From assembly GCF_963678635.1 (NCBI RefSeq), contig NC_087065.1, forward strand, positions 78,811,396-78,875,395: a stretch of 64,000 nucleotides of DNA, given 5' to 3'. A program made the position numbers and the translations under genes. The DNA comes from Symsagittifera roscoffensis. Taxonomy: Eukaryota; Xenacoelomorpha; Acoela; Convolutidae. This document shows positions 14,245 through 24,400 of the stretch, in pieces (position 1 is the first letter of the stretch; every line of letters begins with the position of its first letter). Below the pieces are notes generated by a model that saw nothing but the letters and a program-made list of their open reading frames with translations, did no database searches and was not told the origin of the DNA.

Positions 14245-14722
14245 TGTTGCAGCGCAAATGTAAATGTGCGAGAGTATAAATGCATAAAACTGAACCAAAA
14301 TATAAATGCATATAGGGACAGTAGCCGAGCTTATACATGGTGCGTCCCGGCGGTTTCGGCGCCGGTTCGAATCCCGCCTAGGTCATTTCCTTTCTAGAAC
14401 TCGAATGTGCACCGAACTTGATGGGATGCTCCGTAACCAGGTTCGGTCCCCCCAAAACCCATTTTAACCGTCTTTTCGCTCTAATTTGGTTCAGCCTTGG
14501 TTAAGGCTGACCTTTAAAAAGAGCAATTTGTCTCAAGGACAAATACTGGCCATTTTTGCAGCTTGCTTTGAGTTATGCAGTTTATTGTGGCCGATGTTAC
14601 CGATAACAATAAAAAAGTTTGTTATGAAATCTCATTGTTACCGAGTTATTTTGCCGATAAAATGCTCGAATTAAATTGTTTGAAATTCGATATTTTTACA
14701 ATCCGTGGAGATTGAGCGCACA
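14245..14722 (+). repeat. BEL/Pao 5' LTR
   Basis: It begins TGTTGCAGCGC and ends GAGCGCACA. TATA-like words lie near 14273-14280 and 14300-14307. An AATAAA polyadenylation-like word is at 14608-14613. A tRNA-like segment with a canonical B box lies at 14317-14384. The partner LTR lies 6709 bp downstream and is almost identical. Confidence 0.93.
14317..14384 (+). other. tRNA-like segment inside the LTR
   Basis: GTAGCCGAGC resembles the A box of class II (Leu/Ser) tRNAs. A GC-rich segment follows that could be a long variable arm. GGTTCGAATCCCGCC is a textbook T-arm/B box. The acceptor ends pair poorly, so I do not call a functional tRNA. Because it lies in both LTRs (also 21026-21093) it was part of the element before insertion. 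It could be a captured tRNA relic or a Pol III-type internal promoter. Confidence 0.5.
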
Positions 14723-14724
14723 TT

Positions 14725-14746
14725 TTGGCGCCCCACAAGGGACTCG
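14725..14746 (+). promoter_or_regulatory. Primer binding site, tRNA-Lys-like
   Basis: Two bases after the LTR, TGGCGCCCCACAAGGGACTC matches the pattern of sites complementary to tRNA-Lys 3' ends, including the acceptor complement and the start of the T-stem complement. This is where minus-strand cDNA synthesis would start. The exact tRNA cannot be fixed without the host tRNA set. Confidence 0.75.
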
Positions 14747-14834
14747 ACGAAGTCCGAAGTTATTCACGAAACCTACACACGACGAAGCCAAGCACAGAGC
14801 AGGACCGTGATTCCTGTGTTTAAAGATAGCTCAG

Positions 14835-17800
14835 TTGGGAGAGCAATCGGGCTCTCAGAAATCTAGTTATACCGCCGCTCCGTCGAAAACACTTTCTGAG
14901 AAAAAGCGCGATTTAATGATTTTAAAGAAACAACAAGAGGAACTTGAGAGGCAGGCAAAGGTATCATTAAGACTGAAAGAACAACAAAGCCGTTTAGAGT
15001 TGGAAGAATTGGCTGAAGAACACAGGAAAAAACTGGCAGAAATTGAATTGAAAGGGCTTGAGTTAGAAGATGAGTTGTCGGAAATCAGTGAGAATGCTGA
15101 GGAAAGTGGTTTAACTCGAATCTCTCCACAACTATCAATAGACGAAAAGGATCGTACGCGTCACTGGGTCGAATCTGTCGACCACAATCAGCCTGATGCT
15201 GTTGTAGTTCCCAATCAAGAGCAGCACGTTCGTTCAACAGCTCCTGAGGCAACTTATCCTGCATCAACAAATTACTTGGTCTCATCAAGTTTTACAGGCG
15301 TGAATAACGGCCACGCAGCTTCTAGTGATCCGGGATTGTATTACAGTAACCACATTCACGGACAACATCATAATTTGTCGAATTTGGTCCGATCGCAGGT
15401 TTCCGTTAACAATCCAGTAAGGTTACAACAGGTCATTCAACCTGTTTCTAATAATTTGCCTCAGCAAACTTTTTTGTCCACTCATCCGGTGCTAGGCAAT
15501 CCAAACACAGGTTCAGTAGTCCCGGTAACTTCTGAAAACTATTTTGCTCCGCCATCATCTGCAGAAGTTCCTTCTGGTGTAACACCGTTTGTTCCTGCAT
15601 CAACAGCAGTTAATCATGTTTCTTTAAGTCATCACACTGCAGGATCAGTAGTAGCTGGCTACCAAGCACCTGTAGCCCCATCACAACAACATATGGGTGT
15701 TCCCGTTAGTAGTTATAACTTTTCAAGTGACCACTACAATCCTTATAGTAATTTGTGGAGACCAGCTGTTGCTACCCCTTTAATGTCAACTCAACAGCAC
15801 TACGTTCCTTCGACAACTGTTTTTTCCGCAGTAACTCCGATTGTTCCTACGAATAATTTTGTTCCTTATACAAGTGGAGGGACTGTGTTCTTTGCGCAGC
15901 CTGAAAACTTTTCACATGCTAATCAACCGTTCGTTCCTGATTGTCACGGTAACTCTTCGAATTACACAGAGCCAACTCCCGGTAATTCACCTGGTGCAGA
16001 CGTCGAGCGTCCACTTTCGACACGAGAGTTGGTTAATATACTCATGCACAGCCGAAAAGATCATCTCCCTGAGTGGAAGCTGACCCAGTTCGATGGCAAC
16101 CCACTTAATTGGCATGAGTGGTTTGGGCAATTCACATCGACGGTCGATTCAGCCATACTCAGTGACGATGAAAAGCTTACCTATCTGAAAACGCTCGTAG
16201 TGGGTAAAGCAAAATCCGCAATCGCTGAGTATAGCTATAGCGGAGTACTATATAAAGACGCATTAGCAACTCTTCAAAGAAAATTCGGGCAGCCGCATGC
16301 TGTAGTAGGGGCTCACCTAGATAAATTGAGTAATTTTCCGCCGCTGAAAATGCATAACTCGGAAAATGTAATTGGATTTTCCTCTGCAATTTCTGGACTG
16401 GTTGCCGTATTCAAGTCTCTGTCTTTTAACGACGACCTGAAAAGTGTTAACTTACTGAATCAGGCTGTGAGTAAGCTTCCCCCGAACCTTAAGGAGGCAT
16501 GGTCGATGCAAACCGTAAGACGCCAATGGCATAGACCAACTCTGCTAGATTTCAATGAATGGCTCAAAGAAAAAGCGGAGGCTCATGAGAGGCTGAAAAC
16601 GATCAATTCTAAGGGTAAGTCTGAAGAACCAGTTAAACAAAAAGTAGTTACAAAAGTGCTTGCAGGTAACACTAAGGTAAGTTCTAAGGATGAGAAAAGT
16701 AGAGAAAAGACAAGGTTTCCTCCATGCTCGCTATGCAAAGGGCAGCATGCACTCTGGAACTGTTCCGTGTTCAAAGAGAAAAACGCAACACAAAGGGCTA
16801 AATATGTAGCAGAACAAAAGCTCTGTTTTTCTTGTTTACAAGGCAACCATACCTTCCGAAAGTGCCAAAAGGCAAGAAAATGCCCAAAACAGGACTGTGA
16901 GAGCACTCACAATGTGCTTCTTCATGGAGCCGAGAAAGTTTTCCCGCCCAAAGAGGCCGACCGATCACCATCGACTCAAACTAATACAAACACTACTTCT
17001 GCAAATAACGCAGCTTGTGTTAAACCTTGTGAGGGAACTGCAAAAGGTATTCTTCCCGTTGCGTTGGTAGATGTGTCCTCTGGTTCGGAAAATTCGAATG
17101 CACTAGCACTTTGTGACACCGGTTCCACTCATTCTTGGGTTTCCGCGGCACTCGTTGAACGTCTGAAATTAGTTGGCACGCCCGTAAATGTTACGACCGA
17201 TGGTTTTAACCCAGCCAAGGTATCTAAAACTCAACGAGTTCACTTGAAAGTTTCCGCAAAGCCCAATGAAAGTGAATTTTCGTTTTCGTTTGTCGCTTTC
17301 GTTAAGCACAACATGTATATAGGACCCGATGTTATAAACGTTTCCGAATTGCAGGTCAAATACCCGCAACTAGCCCCGTTAAAGACGACTGCGTATAATT
17401 ACAAAGAGATTGAGATAGTTATAGGACAGGACTTCTATCATGCGATAAGACCCCTCGAACATGTCTTCGGAGATGAACTTGACTCACCGTGCGCCGTCCG
17501 ACTTCCGATAGGTTGGGTCATTAGTGGTCCGTCTCCTGATCGTTCGTCCTTAAATTCTTCTTCCTTTAACTGCGTTACGGACGATACTTCTCTGACCGAC
17601 CAAATCAAAACTTGGTATGAGTTAGAGTCGTATGGTGCGTTCAAGCAAGTAGATGCCCGTTCCGCCGCAGACAAGCGTGCTTTGTCGATCCTAAAAACTG
17701 AAACCGTTCACGATGGTGAGCGTTACACTGTACCGATGCTGTGGAGTGATAATGATGTTAGCTTGCCTAACAATTATTATTCTTCATTAGCCCAATTAAA

Positions 17801-18314
17801 GTCGTTAGAGAAAAGATTAGATAAAGATCCGTTACTTCGCGAGAAGTATACCGAAACAATCAGAGAAGATATAAGTAAAGGATATGTCATAACCGTCAAC
17901 CCGCACGATCCCAGCTCACGAGCCGAACGTGAGTGGTATCTTCCACACCATCCGGTTTTGAACCCGAACAAACCCGGCAAGGTGCGCCGTGTGCTCAATG
18001 GAGCATCCAAATTTCATGGCACTTCCTTAAATAGATCTCTCTTGGTTGGCCCGGATCTCCTTCAAAATCTTATTTTTGTACTGTTGAGAATCCGTCAACA
18101 CAAGTACGCCGTCTCAGCGGACATAGAAGGTATGTTCTTACAAGTTGGAGTACTTGTGCGAGATCAACCGTCTCTCCGGTTTTTGTGGCGGGAGGACCCC
18201 ACTTCAAGTGTGGTGGTTCACCAATACACCCGTCATATTTTTGGCGCTCGTGATTCGCCAACTTGTGTGAATTTCGCGCTACAAAAAACTGCTTCTGATA
18301 ATCAAGCTGAATAA
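14835..18314 (+). CDS. BEL/Pao Gag-Pro-RT (first part of polyprotein)
   Basis: The frame opens after a stop at 14808, but the first ATG is at 14916. Translation probably starts there (about 1132 residues), although the open frame reaches back past 14835. The order is: charged coiled coil (about 25-100), long Ser/Thr/Pro/Gln-rich linker, conserved BEL Gag core with LTQFDGNPLNWHEWF (about 415-540), CCHC knuckle CSLCKGQHALWNC (about 632) and a second knuckle CFSCLQGNHTFRKC, then an aspartic protease with CDTGSTHSW (Asp about 761), then the RT palm up to SADIEGMF and IFGARDSPT. It ends at an in-frame TAA at 18312-18314. The next frame is in the same phase and resumes the RT at YMDD. The gene product would therefore be truncated unless the TAA is read through or is a sequencing error. 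Confidence 0.93.
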   Translation: MGEQSGSQKSSYTAAPSKTLSEKKRDLMILKKQQEELERQAKVSLRLKEQQSRLELEELAEEHRKKLAEIELKGLELEDELSEISENAEESGLTRISPQLSIDEKDRTRHWVESVDHNQPDAVVVPNQEQHVRSTAPEATYPASTNYLVSSSFTGVNNGHAASSDPGLYYSNHIHGQHHNLSNLVRSQVSVNNPVRLQQVIQPVSNNLPQQTFLSTHPVLGNPNTGSVVPVTSENYFAPPSSAEVPSGVTPFVPASTAVNHVSLSHHTAGSVVAGYQAPVAPSQQHMGVPVSSYNFSSDHYNPYSNLWRPAVATPLMSTQQHYVPSTTVFSAVTPIVPTNNFVPYTSGGTVFFAQPENFSHANQPFVPDCHGNSSNYTEPTPGNSPGADVERPLSTRELVNILMHSRKDHLPEWKLTQFDGNPLNWHEWFGQFTSTVDSAILSDDEKLTYLKTLVVGKAKSAIAEYSYSGVLYKDALATLQRKFGQPHAVVGAHLDKLSNFPPLKMHNSENVIGFSSAISGLVAVFKSLSFNDDLKSVNLLNQAVSKLPPNLKEAWSMQTVRRQWHRPTLLDFNEWLKEKAEAHERLKTINSKGKSEEPVKQKVVTKVLAGNTKVSSKDEKSREKTRFPPCSLCKGQHALWNCSVFKEKNATQRAKYVAEQKLCFSCLQGNHTFRKCQKARKCPKQDCESTHNVLLHGAEKVFPPKEADRSPSTQTNTNTTSANNAACVKPCEGTAKGILPVALVDVSSGSENSNALALCDTGSTHSWVSAALVERLKLVGTPVNVTTDGFNPAKVSKTQRVHLKVSAKPNESEFSFSFVAFVKHNMYIGPDVINVSELQVKYPQLAPLKTTAYNYKEIEIVIGQDFYHAIRPLEHVFGDELDSPCAVRLPIGWVISGPSPDRSSLNSSSFNCVTDDTSLTDQIKTWYELESYGAFKQVDARSAADKRALSILKTETVHDGERYTVPMLWSDNDVSLPNNYYSSLAQLKSLEKRLDKDPLLREKYTETIREDISKGYVITVNPHDPSSRAEREWYLPHHPVLNPNKPGKVRRVLNGASKFHGTSLNRSLLVGPDLLQNLIFVLLRIRQHKYAVSADIEGMFLQVGVLVRDQPSLRFLWREDPTSSVVVHQYTRHIFGARDSPTCVNFALQKTASDNQAE

Positions 18315-18350
18315 CCCGAAGCCGCTTCAGCCGTTGTCCAGAAGTTTTAC

Positions 18351-20972
18351 ATGGACGACTATCTTGACTCGTTCGAAAATACCGCTGACGCTCTTAGCCT
18401 AAGTAAAGACTTAGTCGCAATGCTCAAATTAGGTGGGTTTAACCTGACAAAGTTTGTTAGCAATGTACCCGAAGTTACAACCGCTCTTAATCCGGACAAC
18501 CGTGAGTCCAACCCGTCAGTTAAGGATATTTGTAAGAGTCCAGACCAATCGTCGCATGTTCTTGGTCTCAGGTGGGATCATGTAAAAGATACCCTAGTAG
18601 TAAGTAGAGGTGTTGATCGACCACTAGATAAAGCAATTACTCAACGCACCGTGTTGAGTTTTGTTTCCTCAGTTTTTGATCCAATAGGACTGGTAGCTCC
18701 ATATACTGTGAAAGCGCGCCTTTTACTAAAAGACATATGGAGAATCAGTGGTCAAAAGTGGGATGATGATCTCCCAGAGGAAATTAAACAACAATTTCTA
18801 GATTGGCACTCAGGACTTCCACTATTAGGTACTCTGACGATACCTCGTAGCTACTTTACCGAACCGTTCGACCGCTGTGAACTTCACACGCTCGGTGATA
18901 GTTCGCAGGACGTTTTTTGCGCCGTATCGTTTCTCCGAGCCCGACTTGCTAAATCGCAAAAGACCGAGTTAGCTTTTGTATTTGGGAAAGCCCGTGTAGC
19001 GCCTATGAAGATGCTCTCCATTCCCAAGTTAGAGCTTCAGGCTGCTCTGCTTGCGACTCGACTCAAAGAAGAGATTTTGAAAGCGCTTACTTTCAAAGTA
19101 ACCAATGTATTCATGTGGACTGATTCTACCACCGTTCTCCAGTGGCTTAACTCGTGCAACAAACTTCCTGTGTTTGTTGGAAACCGCACTGGTGAAATCT
19201 TGGAGTCCACCACCATTGATCAATGGAATCATGTACTCAGTGGTGATAACCCAGCTGATACCGGCACACGAGGGATTTCTTCGGAAGCCCTCAAGGATAG
19301 CAGCTGGGTTAGAGGCCCTAGTATATTGAGGACATGTGATTGGCCATTCAAGCCGAACACTGATGTCATCAAAAAGATCCAATTAAAAGGCCCACTCTGT
19401 GACATTGATACATGCCTTGAGACTGCATCTACGTTTGTTGTTGATGCTTCATCTGAGAAAGCGCCGTCGATCCGTCTGTTTAAAAATTGGGATAAATTCA
19501 GCTCAATTGTAAAGTACAAACGTGTTTTAGCGTTTATGCTTCGTGTGGTACCATCGCATAAACACTTCCGTACAAAAACGCTTGAAATAACCGACCCGTC
19601 CGAGTTAGATATTGCCGAGCAGAAGCTCATTTATCTCGCTCAGTCCGAATCATTTCCTGCCGAAGTGAAAATACTTCAGTCCGATAAACTGATAACAAAG
19701 AAAAGTCGGATTGCTAAATATTCTCCGTTCATCGGCCCAGCTGGCATCCTGCGTTCAACTGGACGTATCAGCCGTCTTGTTGATACCGACTTTGATAGCA
19801 AACATCCAATAATACTGGATGGTCGACACCGAGTTGCTCATATGTTGATTAGGCATATGCACTTTCAACATGCACATCAGGGGTTGGATTTCATGCGTGC
19901 TGTAGTTCAGTTGAAATACATTGTTCTGAAGTTGCGCTGGTTACTTGGGAACATCGAAAATACTTGCATAACATGCCGTAAGCGCAAAGCAAAAACAGTT
20001 GTGCCCATTATGTCTGACCTACCGATTGAAAGACTGGGTTACAAGCAGCCTCCCTTCTCCAACACATGTGTTGATTACTTTGGCCCGTTTCAAGTGCCAA
20101 TACGCCGAAGTACCGAAAAGAGATGGGGTTTCCTATTTACCTGCCTCACGACTCGAGCAGTTCACATCGAGTTGGTTCCATCTCTCGATACTAGTTCCTG
20201 CGTCATGGGCGTAGAGCGATTTATTGCAAGGCGAGGTACCCCCAAAACCATTCTTTCTGACAATGGCACGAATTTTGTTGGTGCTCAAAAGGAGCTCCTA
20301 TCCTGTGTCCAAAATTGGAATAAAGTCGCCCCGGCCGTTTTCGTCCACAAAGGCATTAAGTGGAAGTTTAACCCGCCCAGTGCCCCTCATCACGGTGGCG
20401 CCTGGGAGCGGCTAGTGAGAAGTGTTAAGCGAGTGTTGTACGACATATTAGGCAACAGGAGATTAACTGAGGAAGTTCTAGGAACAACGCTTTGCCTAGT
20501 AGAACAATTACTTAACGCAAGACCGATCACTCCGGTCAGTTCCGATCCGCACGACCTAGAGGCACTCACCCCGAATCACTTCATTCTCGGTCACAGCGCA
20601 GCTAGCTTCCCGTCGTTAAGTTTCGAAGATAACTTTGATTATAAAAAGCGTTACGCCAGAGCACAATCGTACGCTAACGCAGTTTGGTCACGCTGGCTGC
20701 GTGAATATGTACCATCTCTCAACAAGAGAGCAAAGTGGCATAATGATTCGGATGTCACACTGAAAACCGGCGACTTGGTTCGGGTAGTCGAACCCGACAG
20801 CCCACGTGGGCATTACCCACTCGCCCGTATTGCTAAACTACACTACGGCAAAGACGGATGCGCCCGATCCGCCGATATCAAAACTGTTACGAGCGAGCTG
20901 ATACGACCGACCGTAAAACTCGCACCTGTTCTTCCGTCTTTAGGGGCGGAGGATGTTGCAGCGCAAATGTAA
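18351..20972 (+). CDS. BEL/Pao RT-RNase H-integrase (second part of polyprotein)
   Basis: It is in the same phase as the preceding frame and directly continues it; the ATG at 18351 is the Met of the YMDDYLDS active site, not a true start. RNase H follows, with LGDSSQDVF, KLELQAA, WTDSTTVLQWL and a DNPADTGTRG end. The integrase has an H/H...C..C zinc-binding region (HMHFQHAHQG then CITC) and catalytic D575, D637 (SDNGTNF) and E686 (GGAWERL). A C-terminal BEL-type domain with KTGDLVRV and RGHYPLARI closes the protein. The last six codons lie inside the 3' LTR. All catalytic residues I can check are present, so only the upstream TAA seems to disable it. Confidence 0.93.
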   Translation: MDDYLDSFENTADALSLSKDLVAMLKLGGFNLTKFVSNVPEVTTALNPDNRESNPSVKDICKSPDQSSHVLGLRWDHVKDTLVVSRGVDRPLDKAITQRTVLSFVSSVFDPIGLVAPYTVKARLLLKDIWRISGQKWDDDLPEEIKQQFLDWHSGLPLLGTLTIPRSYFTEPFDRCELHTLGDSSQDVFCAVSFLRARLAKSQKTELAFVFGKARVAPMKMLSIPKLELQAALLATRLKEEILKALTFKVTNVFMWTDSTTVLQWLNSCNKLPVFVGNRTGEILESTTIDQWNHVLSGDNPADTGTRGISSEALKDSSWVRGPSILRTCDWPFKPNTDVIKKIQLKGPLCDIDTCLETASTFVVDASSEKAPSIRLFKNWDKFSSIVKYKRVLAFMLRVVPSHKHFRTKTLEITDPSELDIAEQKLIYLAQSESFPAEVKILQSDKLITKKSRIAKYSPFIGPAGILRSTGRISRLVDTDFDSKHPIILDGRHRVAHMLIRHMHFQHAHQGLDFMRAVVQLKYIVLKLRWLLGNIENTCITCRKRKAKTVVPIMSDLPIERLGYKQPPFSNTCVDYFGPFQVPIRRSTEKRWGFLFTCLTTRAVHIELVPSLDTSSCVMGVERFIARRGTPKTILSDNGTNFVGAQKELLSCVQNWNKVAPAVFVHKGIKWKFNPPSAPHHGGAWERLVRSVKRVLYDILGNRRLTEEVLGTTLCLVEQLLNARPITPVSSDPHDLEALTPNHFILGHSAASFPSLSFEDNFDYKKRYARAQSYANAVWSRWLREYVPSLNKRAKWHNDSDVTLKTGDLVRVVEPDSPRGHYPLARIAKLHYGKDGCARSADIKTVTSELIRPTVKLAPVLPSLGAEDVAAQM
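20942..20953 (+). promoter_or_regulatory. Polypurine tract
   Basis: AGGGGCGGAGGA directly abuts the TG of the 3' LTR. It is the expected primer site for plus-strand synthesis, with one cytosine interrupting the purine run. Confidence 0.75.
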
Positions 20973-21431
20973 ATGTGCGAGAGTATAAATGCATAAAACT
21001 GAACCAAAATATAAATGCATATAGGGACAGTAGCCGAGCGTATACATGGTGCGTCCCGGCGGTTTCGGCGCCGGTTCGAATCCCGCCTAGGTCATTTCCT
21101 TTCTAGAACTCGAATGTGCACCGAACTTGATGGGATGCTCCGTAACCAGGTTCGGTCCCCCCAAAACCCATTTTAACCGTCTTTTCGCTGTAATTTGGTT
21201 CAGCCTTGGTTAAGGCTGACCTTTAAAAAGAGCAATTTGTCTCAAGGACAAATACTGGCCATTTTTGCAGCTTGCTTTGAGTTATGCAGTTTATTGTGGC
21301 CGATGTTACCGATAACAATAAAAAAGTTTGTTATGAAATCTCATTGTTACCGAGTTATTTTGCCGATAAAATGCTCGAATTAAATTGTTTGAAATTCGAT
21401 ATTTTTACAATCCGTGGAGATTGAGCGCACA
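20954..21431 (+). repeat. BEL/Pao 3' LTR
   Basis: This 478-bp copy of the 5' LTR is offset by 6709 bp and has two visible substitutions. The AATAAA word is at 21317-21322. The 3' flank starts with the ATTGC duplication at 21432-21436 and then continues the satellite monomer that the insertion interrupted. Confidence 0.93.
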
Positions 21432-24400
21432 ATTGCTACTTTTTTTGTCCTTAGACCCCAAAACATTTTTCAGGTTCAGTCAAACTGAATATAAAAGAGA
21501 ATGGCAAGATCCTACGAATAATTCACTTTTTATTGCTATTTTTTTTCGTCCATAGACCTGAAAATACTTAAAGGTCAACACAAATTGAACATAAAAAGAA
21601 ATGGCTGGATTCAGTGAATATTTCACTTTTTATAGCTACTTTTTTGTCCTTAGACACCAGAAAATTTTAACGTGCACTCAAACTGAATATAATAGGAAAT
21701 GTCTGGATCCTGAGAATATTTTTTTAATTGCAACTTTGTTTGTCCTTCGACCCCAAAATATTTTACGGTCCACTTCATATGAATAAAAAGGAAATAGCTG
21801 GATCCTGTGAATAATTCATTTTTTTTGCAAATTTTTTTTGTCCATAGACCTGAAAATACTTTAAGGTCAACACAAATTGAACATAGAAAGAAATGGCTGG
21901 ATTCAGTGAATATTTCACTTTTTATAGCTACTTTTTTGTCCGTAGACACCAGAATATTTTAACGTCCACTCAAACTGAATATAATAGGAAATGTCTGGAT
22001 CCTGAGAGTATTTTTTTAATTGCAACTTTGTTTGTCCTTCGACCCCAAAATATTTTACGGTCCACTTCATATGAATAAAAAGGAAATAGCTGGATCCTGT
22101 GAATAATTCATTTTTTATTGCAATTTTTTTCGTCCATAGACCTGAAAATACTTTAAGGTCAACTCAAATTGAACAGAAAAGGAAATGGCTGGATCCAGTG
22201 AATATTTCACTTTTTATTGCTTCTTTTTTGTCCTTAGACCCCAAATTATGTTAACTTCCACTTGAACTGAATATAAACGGAAATGTCTGGATCCTGAAAA
22301 TATTTCTTTCTTTTGCTACTTTGTTCGTCCTTCGACCCCAAAAAATTTAAAGGTCCACTCAAATTGAATATAAAGGAAATAGCTGGATCCTGTGAACAAT
22401 TCACTTTCTATTGCAACTTTTTTCGTCCTTAAGCCCCAAAACATTTTTCAGGTTCAGTCACAATGAATATAAAAGAGAATGGCTAGATCCTACGAATAAT
22501 TCACTTTTTATTGCTATTTTTTTCGTCCATAGACCTGAAAATACTTCAAGGTCAACTCAAATTGAACATAAGAGGGAAATGGCTGGAGCCAGTGAATATT
22601 TCACTTTTGATTGCTACTTTTTTTGTCCTTAGACCCCAAAACATTTTTCAGGTTCAGTCAAACTGAATATAAAAGAGAATGGCAAGATCCTACGAATAAT
22701 TCACTTTTTATTGCTATTTTTTTTCGTCCATAGACCTGAAAATACTTAAAGGTCAACACAAATTGAACATAAAAAGAAATGGCTGGATTCAGTGAATATT
22801 TCACTTTTTATAGCTACTTTTTGTCCTTAGACACCAGAAAATTTTAACGTGCACTCAAACTGAATATAATAGGAAATGTCTGGATCCTGAGAATATTTTC
22901 TTTGTTGCTACTTTGTTCGTCCTTCGACCCCAAAAAATTTTACGGTCCACTCAAATTGAATATAAAGGAAATAGCTGGATCCTCTGAACAATTCACTTTC
23001 TATTGCAACTTTTTTCGTCCTTAAGCCCCAAAACATTTTTCAGGTTCAGTCAAACTGAATATAAAAGAGAATGGCAAGATCCTACGAATAATTCACTTTT
23101 TATTGCTATTTTTTTTTCGTCCATAGACCTGAAAATACTTAAAGGTCAACACAAATTGAACATAAAAAGAAATGGCTGGATTCAGTGAATATTTCACTTT
23201 TTATTGCTATTTTTTTCGTCCATAGACCTGAAAATACTTCAAGGTCAACTCAAATTGAACATAAGAGGGAAATGGCTGGAGCCAGTGAATATTTCACTTT
23301 TGATTGCTACTTTTTTTGTCCTTAGACCCCAAAACATTTTTCAGGTTCAGTCAAACTGAATATAAAAGAGAATGGCAAGATCCTACGAATAATTCACTTT
23401 TTATTGCTATTTTTTTTCGTCCATAGACCTGAAAATACTTTAAGGTCAACTCAAACTGAACATAAAAAGAAATGGCTGGATTCAGTGAATATTTCACTTT
23501 TTATAGCTACTTTTTGTCCTTAGACACCAGAAAATTTTAACGTGCACTCAAACTGAATATAATAGGAAATGTCTGGATCCTGAGAATATTTTCTTTGTTG
23601 CTACTTTGTTCGTCCTTCGACCCCAAAAAATTTTACGGTCCACTCAAATTGAATATAAAGGAAATAGCTGGATCCTCTGAACAATTCACTTTCTATTGCA
23701 ACTTTTTTCGTCCTTAAGCCCCAAAACATTTTTCAGGTTCAGTCAAACTGAATATAAAAGAGAATGGCAAGATCCTACGAATAATTCATTTTTTATTGCA
23801 ATTTTTTTCGTCCATAGACCTGAAAATACTTTAAGGTCAACTCAAATTGAACATAAAAAGAAATGGCTGGATTCAGTGAATATTTCACTTTTTATAGCTA
23901 CTTTTTGTCCTTAGACACCAGAAAATTTTAACGTGCACTCAAACTGAATATAATAGGAAATGTCTGGATCCTGAGAATAATTTCTTTGTTGCTACTTTGT
24001 TCGTCCTTCGACCCCAAAAAATTTTACGGTCCACTCAAATTGAATATAAAGGAAATAGCTGGATCCTCTGAACAATTCACTTTCTATTGCAACTTTTTTC
24101 GTCCTTAAGCCCCAAAACATTTTTCAGGTTCAGTCAAACTGAATATAAAAGAGAATGGCAAGATCCTACGAATAATTCACTTTTTATTGCTATTTTTTTT
24201 TCGTCCATAGACCTGAAAATACTTAAAGGTCAACACAAATTGAACATAAAAAGAAATGGCTGGATTCAGTGAATATTTCACTTTTTATTGCTATTTTTTT
24301 CGTCCATAGACCTAAAAATACTTCAAGGTCAACTCAAATTGAACATAAGAGGGAAATGGCTGGAGCCAGTGAATATTTCACTTTTGATTGCTACTTTTTT

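Larger units (their letters stand above)
14245..21431 (+). mobile_element. BEL/Pao LTR retrotransposon, nearly intact, inserted in satellite
   Basis: The element is 7187 bp with 478-bp LTRs, a TG...CA outline, a 5-bp target duplication, a tRNA-Lys-like primer site, a purine-rich tract before the 3' LTR and a gag-pro-RT-RH-IN reading frame. The domain order (integrase last), the long Gag with CCHC knuckles and the YMDD active site are BEL/Pao traits. The two LTRs differ at only two positions that I found (14331 region T/G, and 14480 region C/G), so the insertion is recent. One in-frame TAA at 18312-18314 cuts the frame just upstream of the RT active site. No envelope-like frame is present. Confidence 0.95.
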
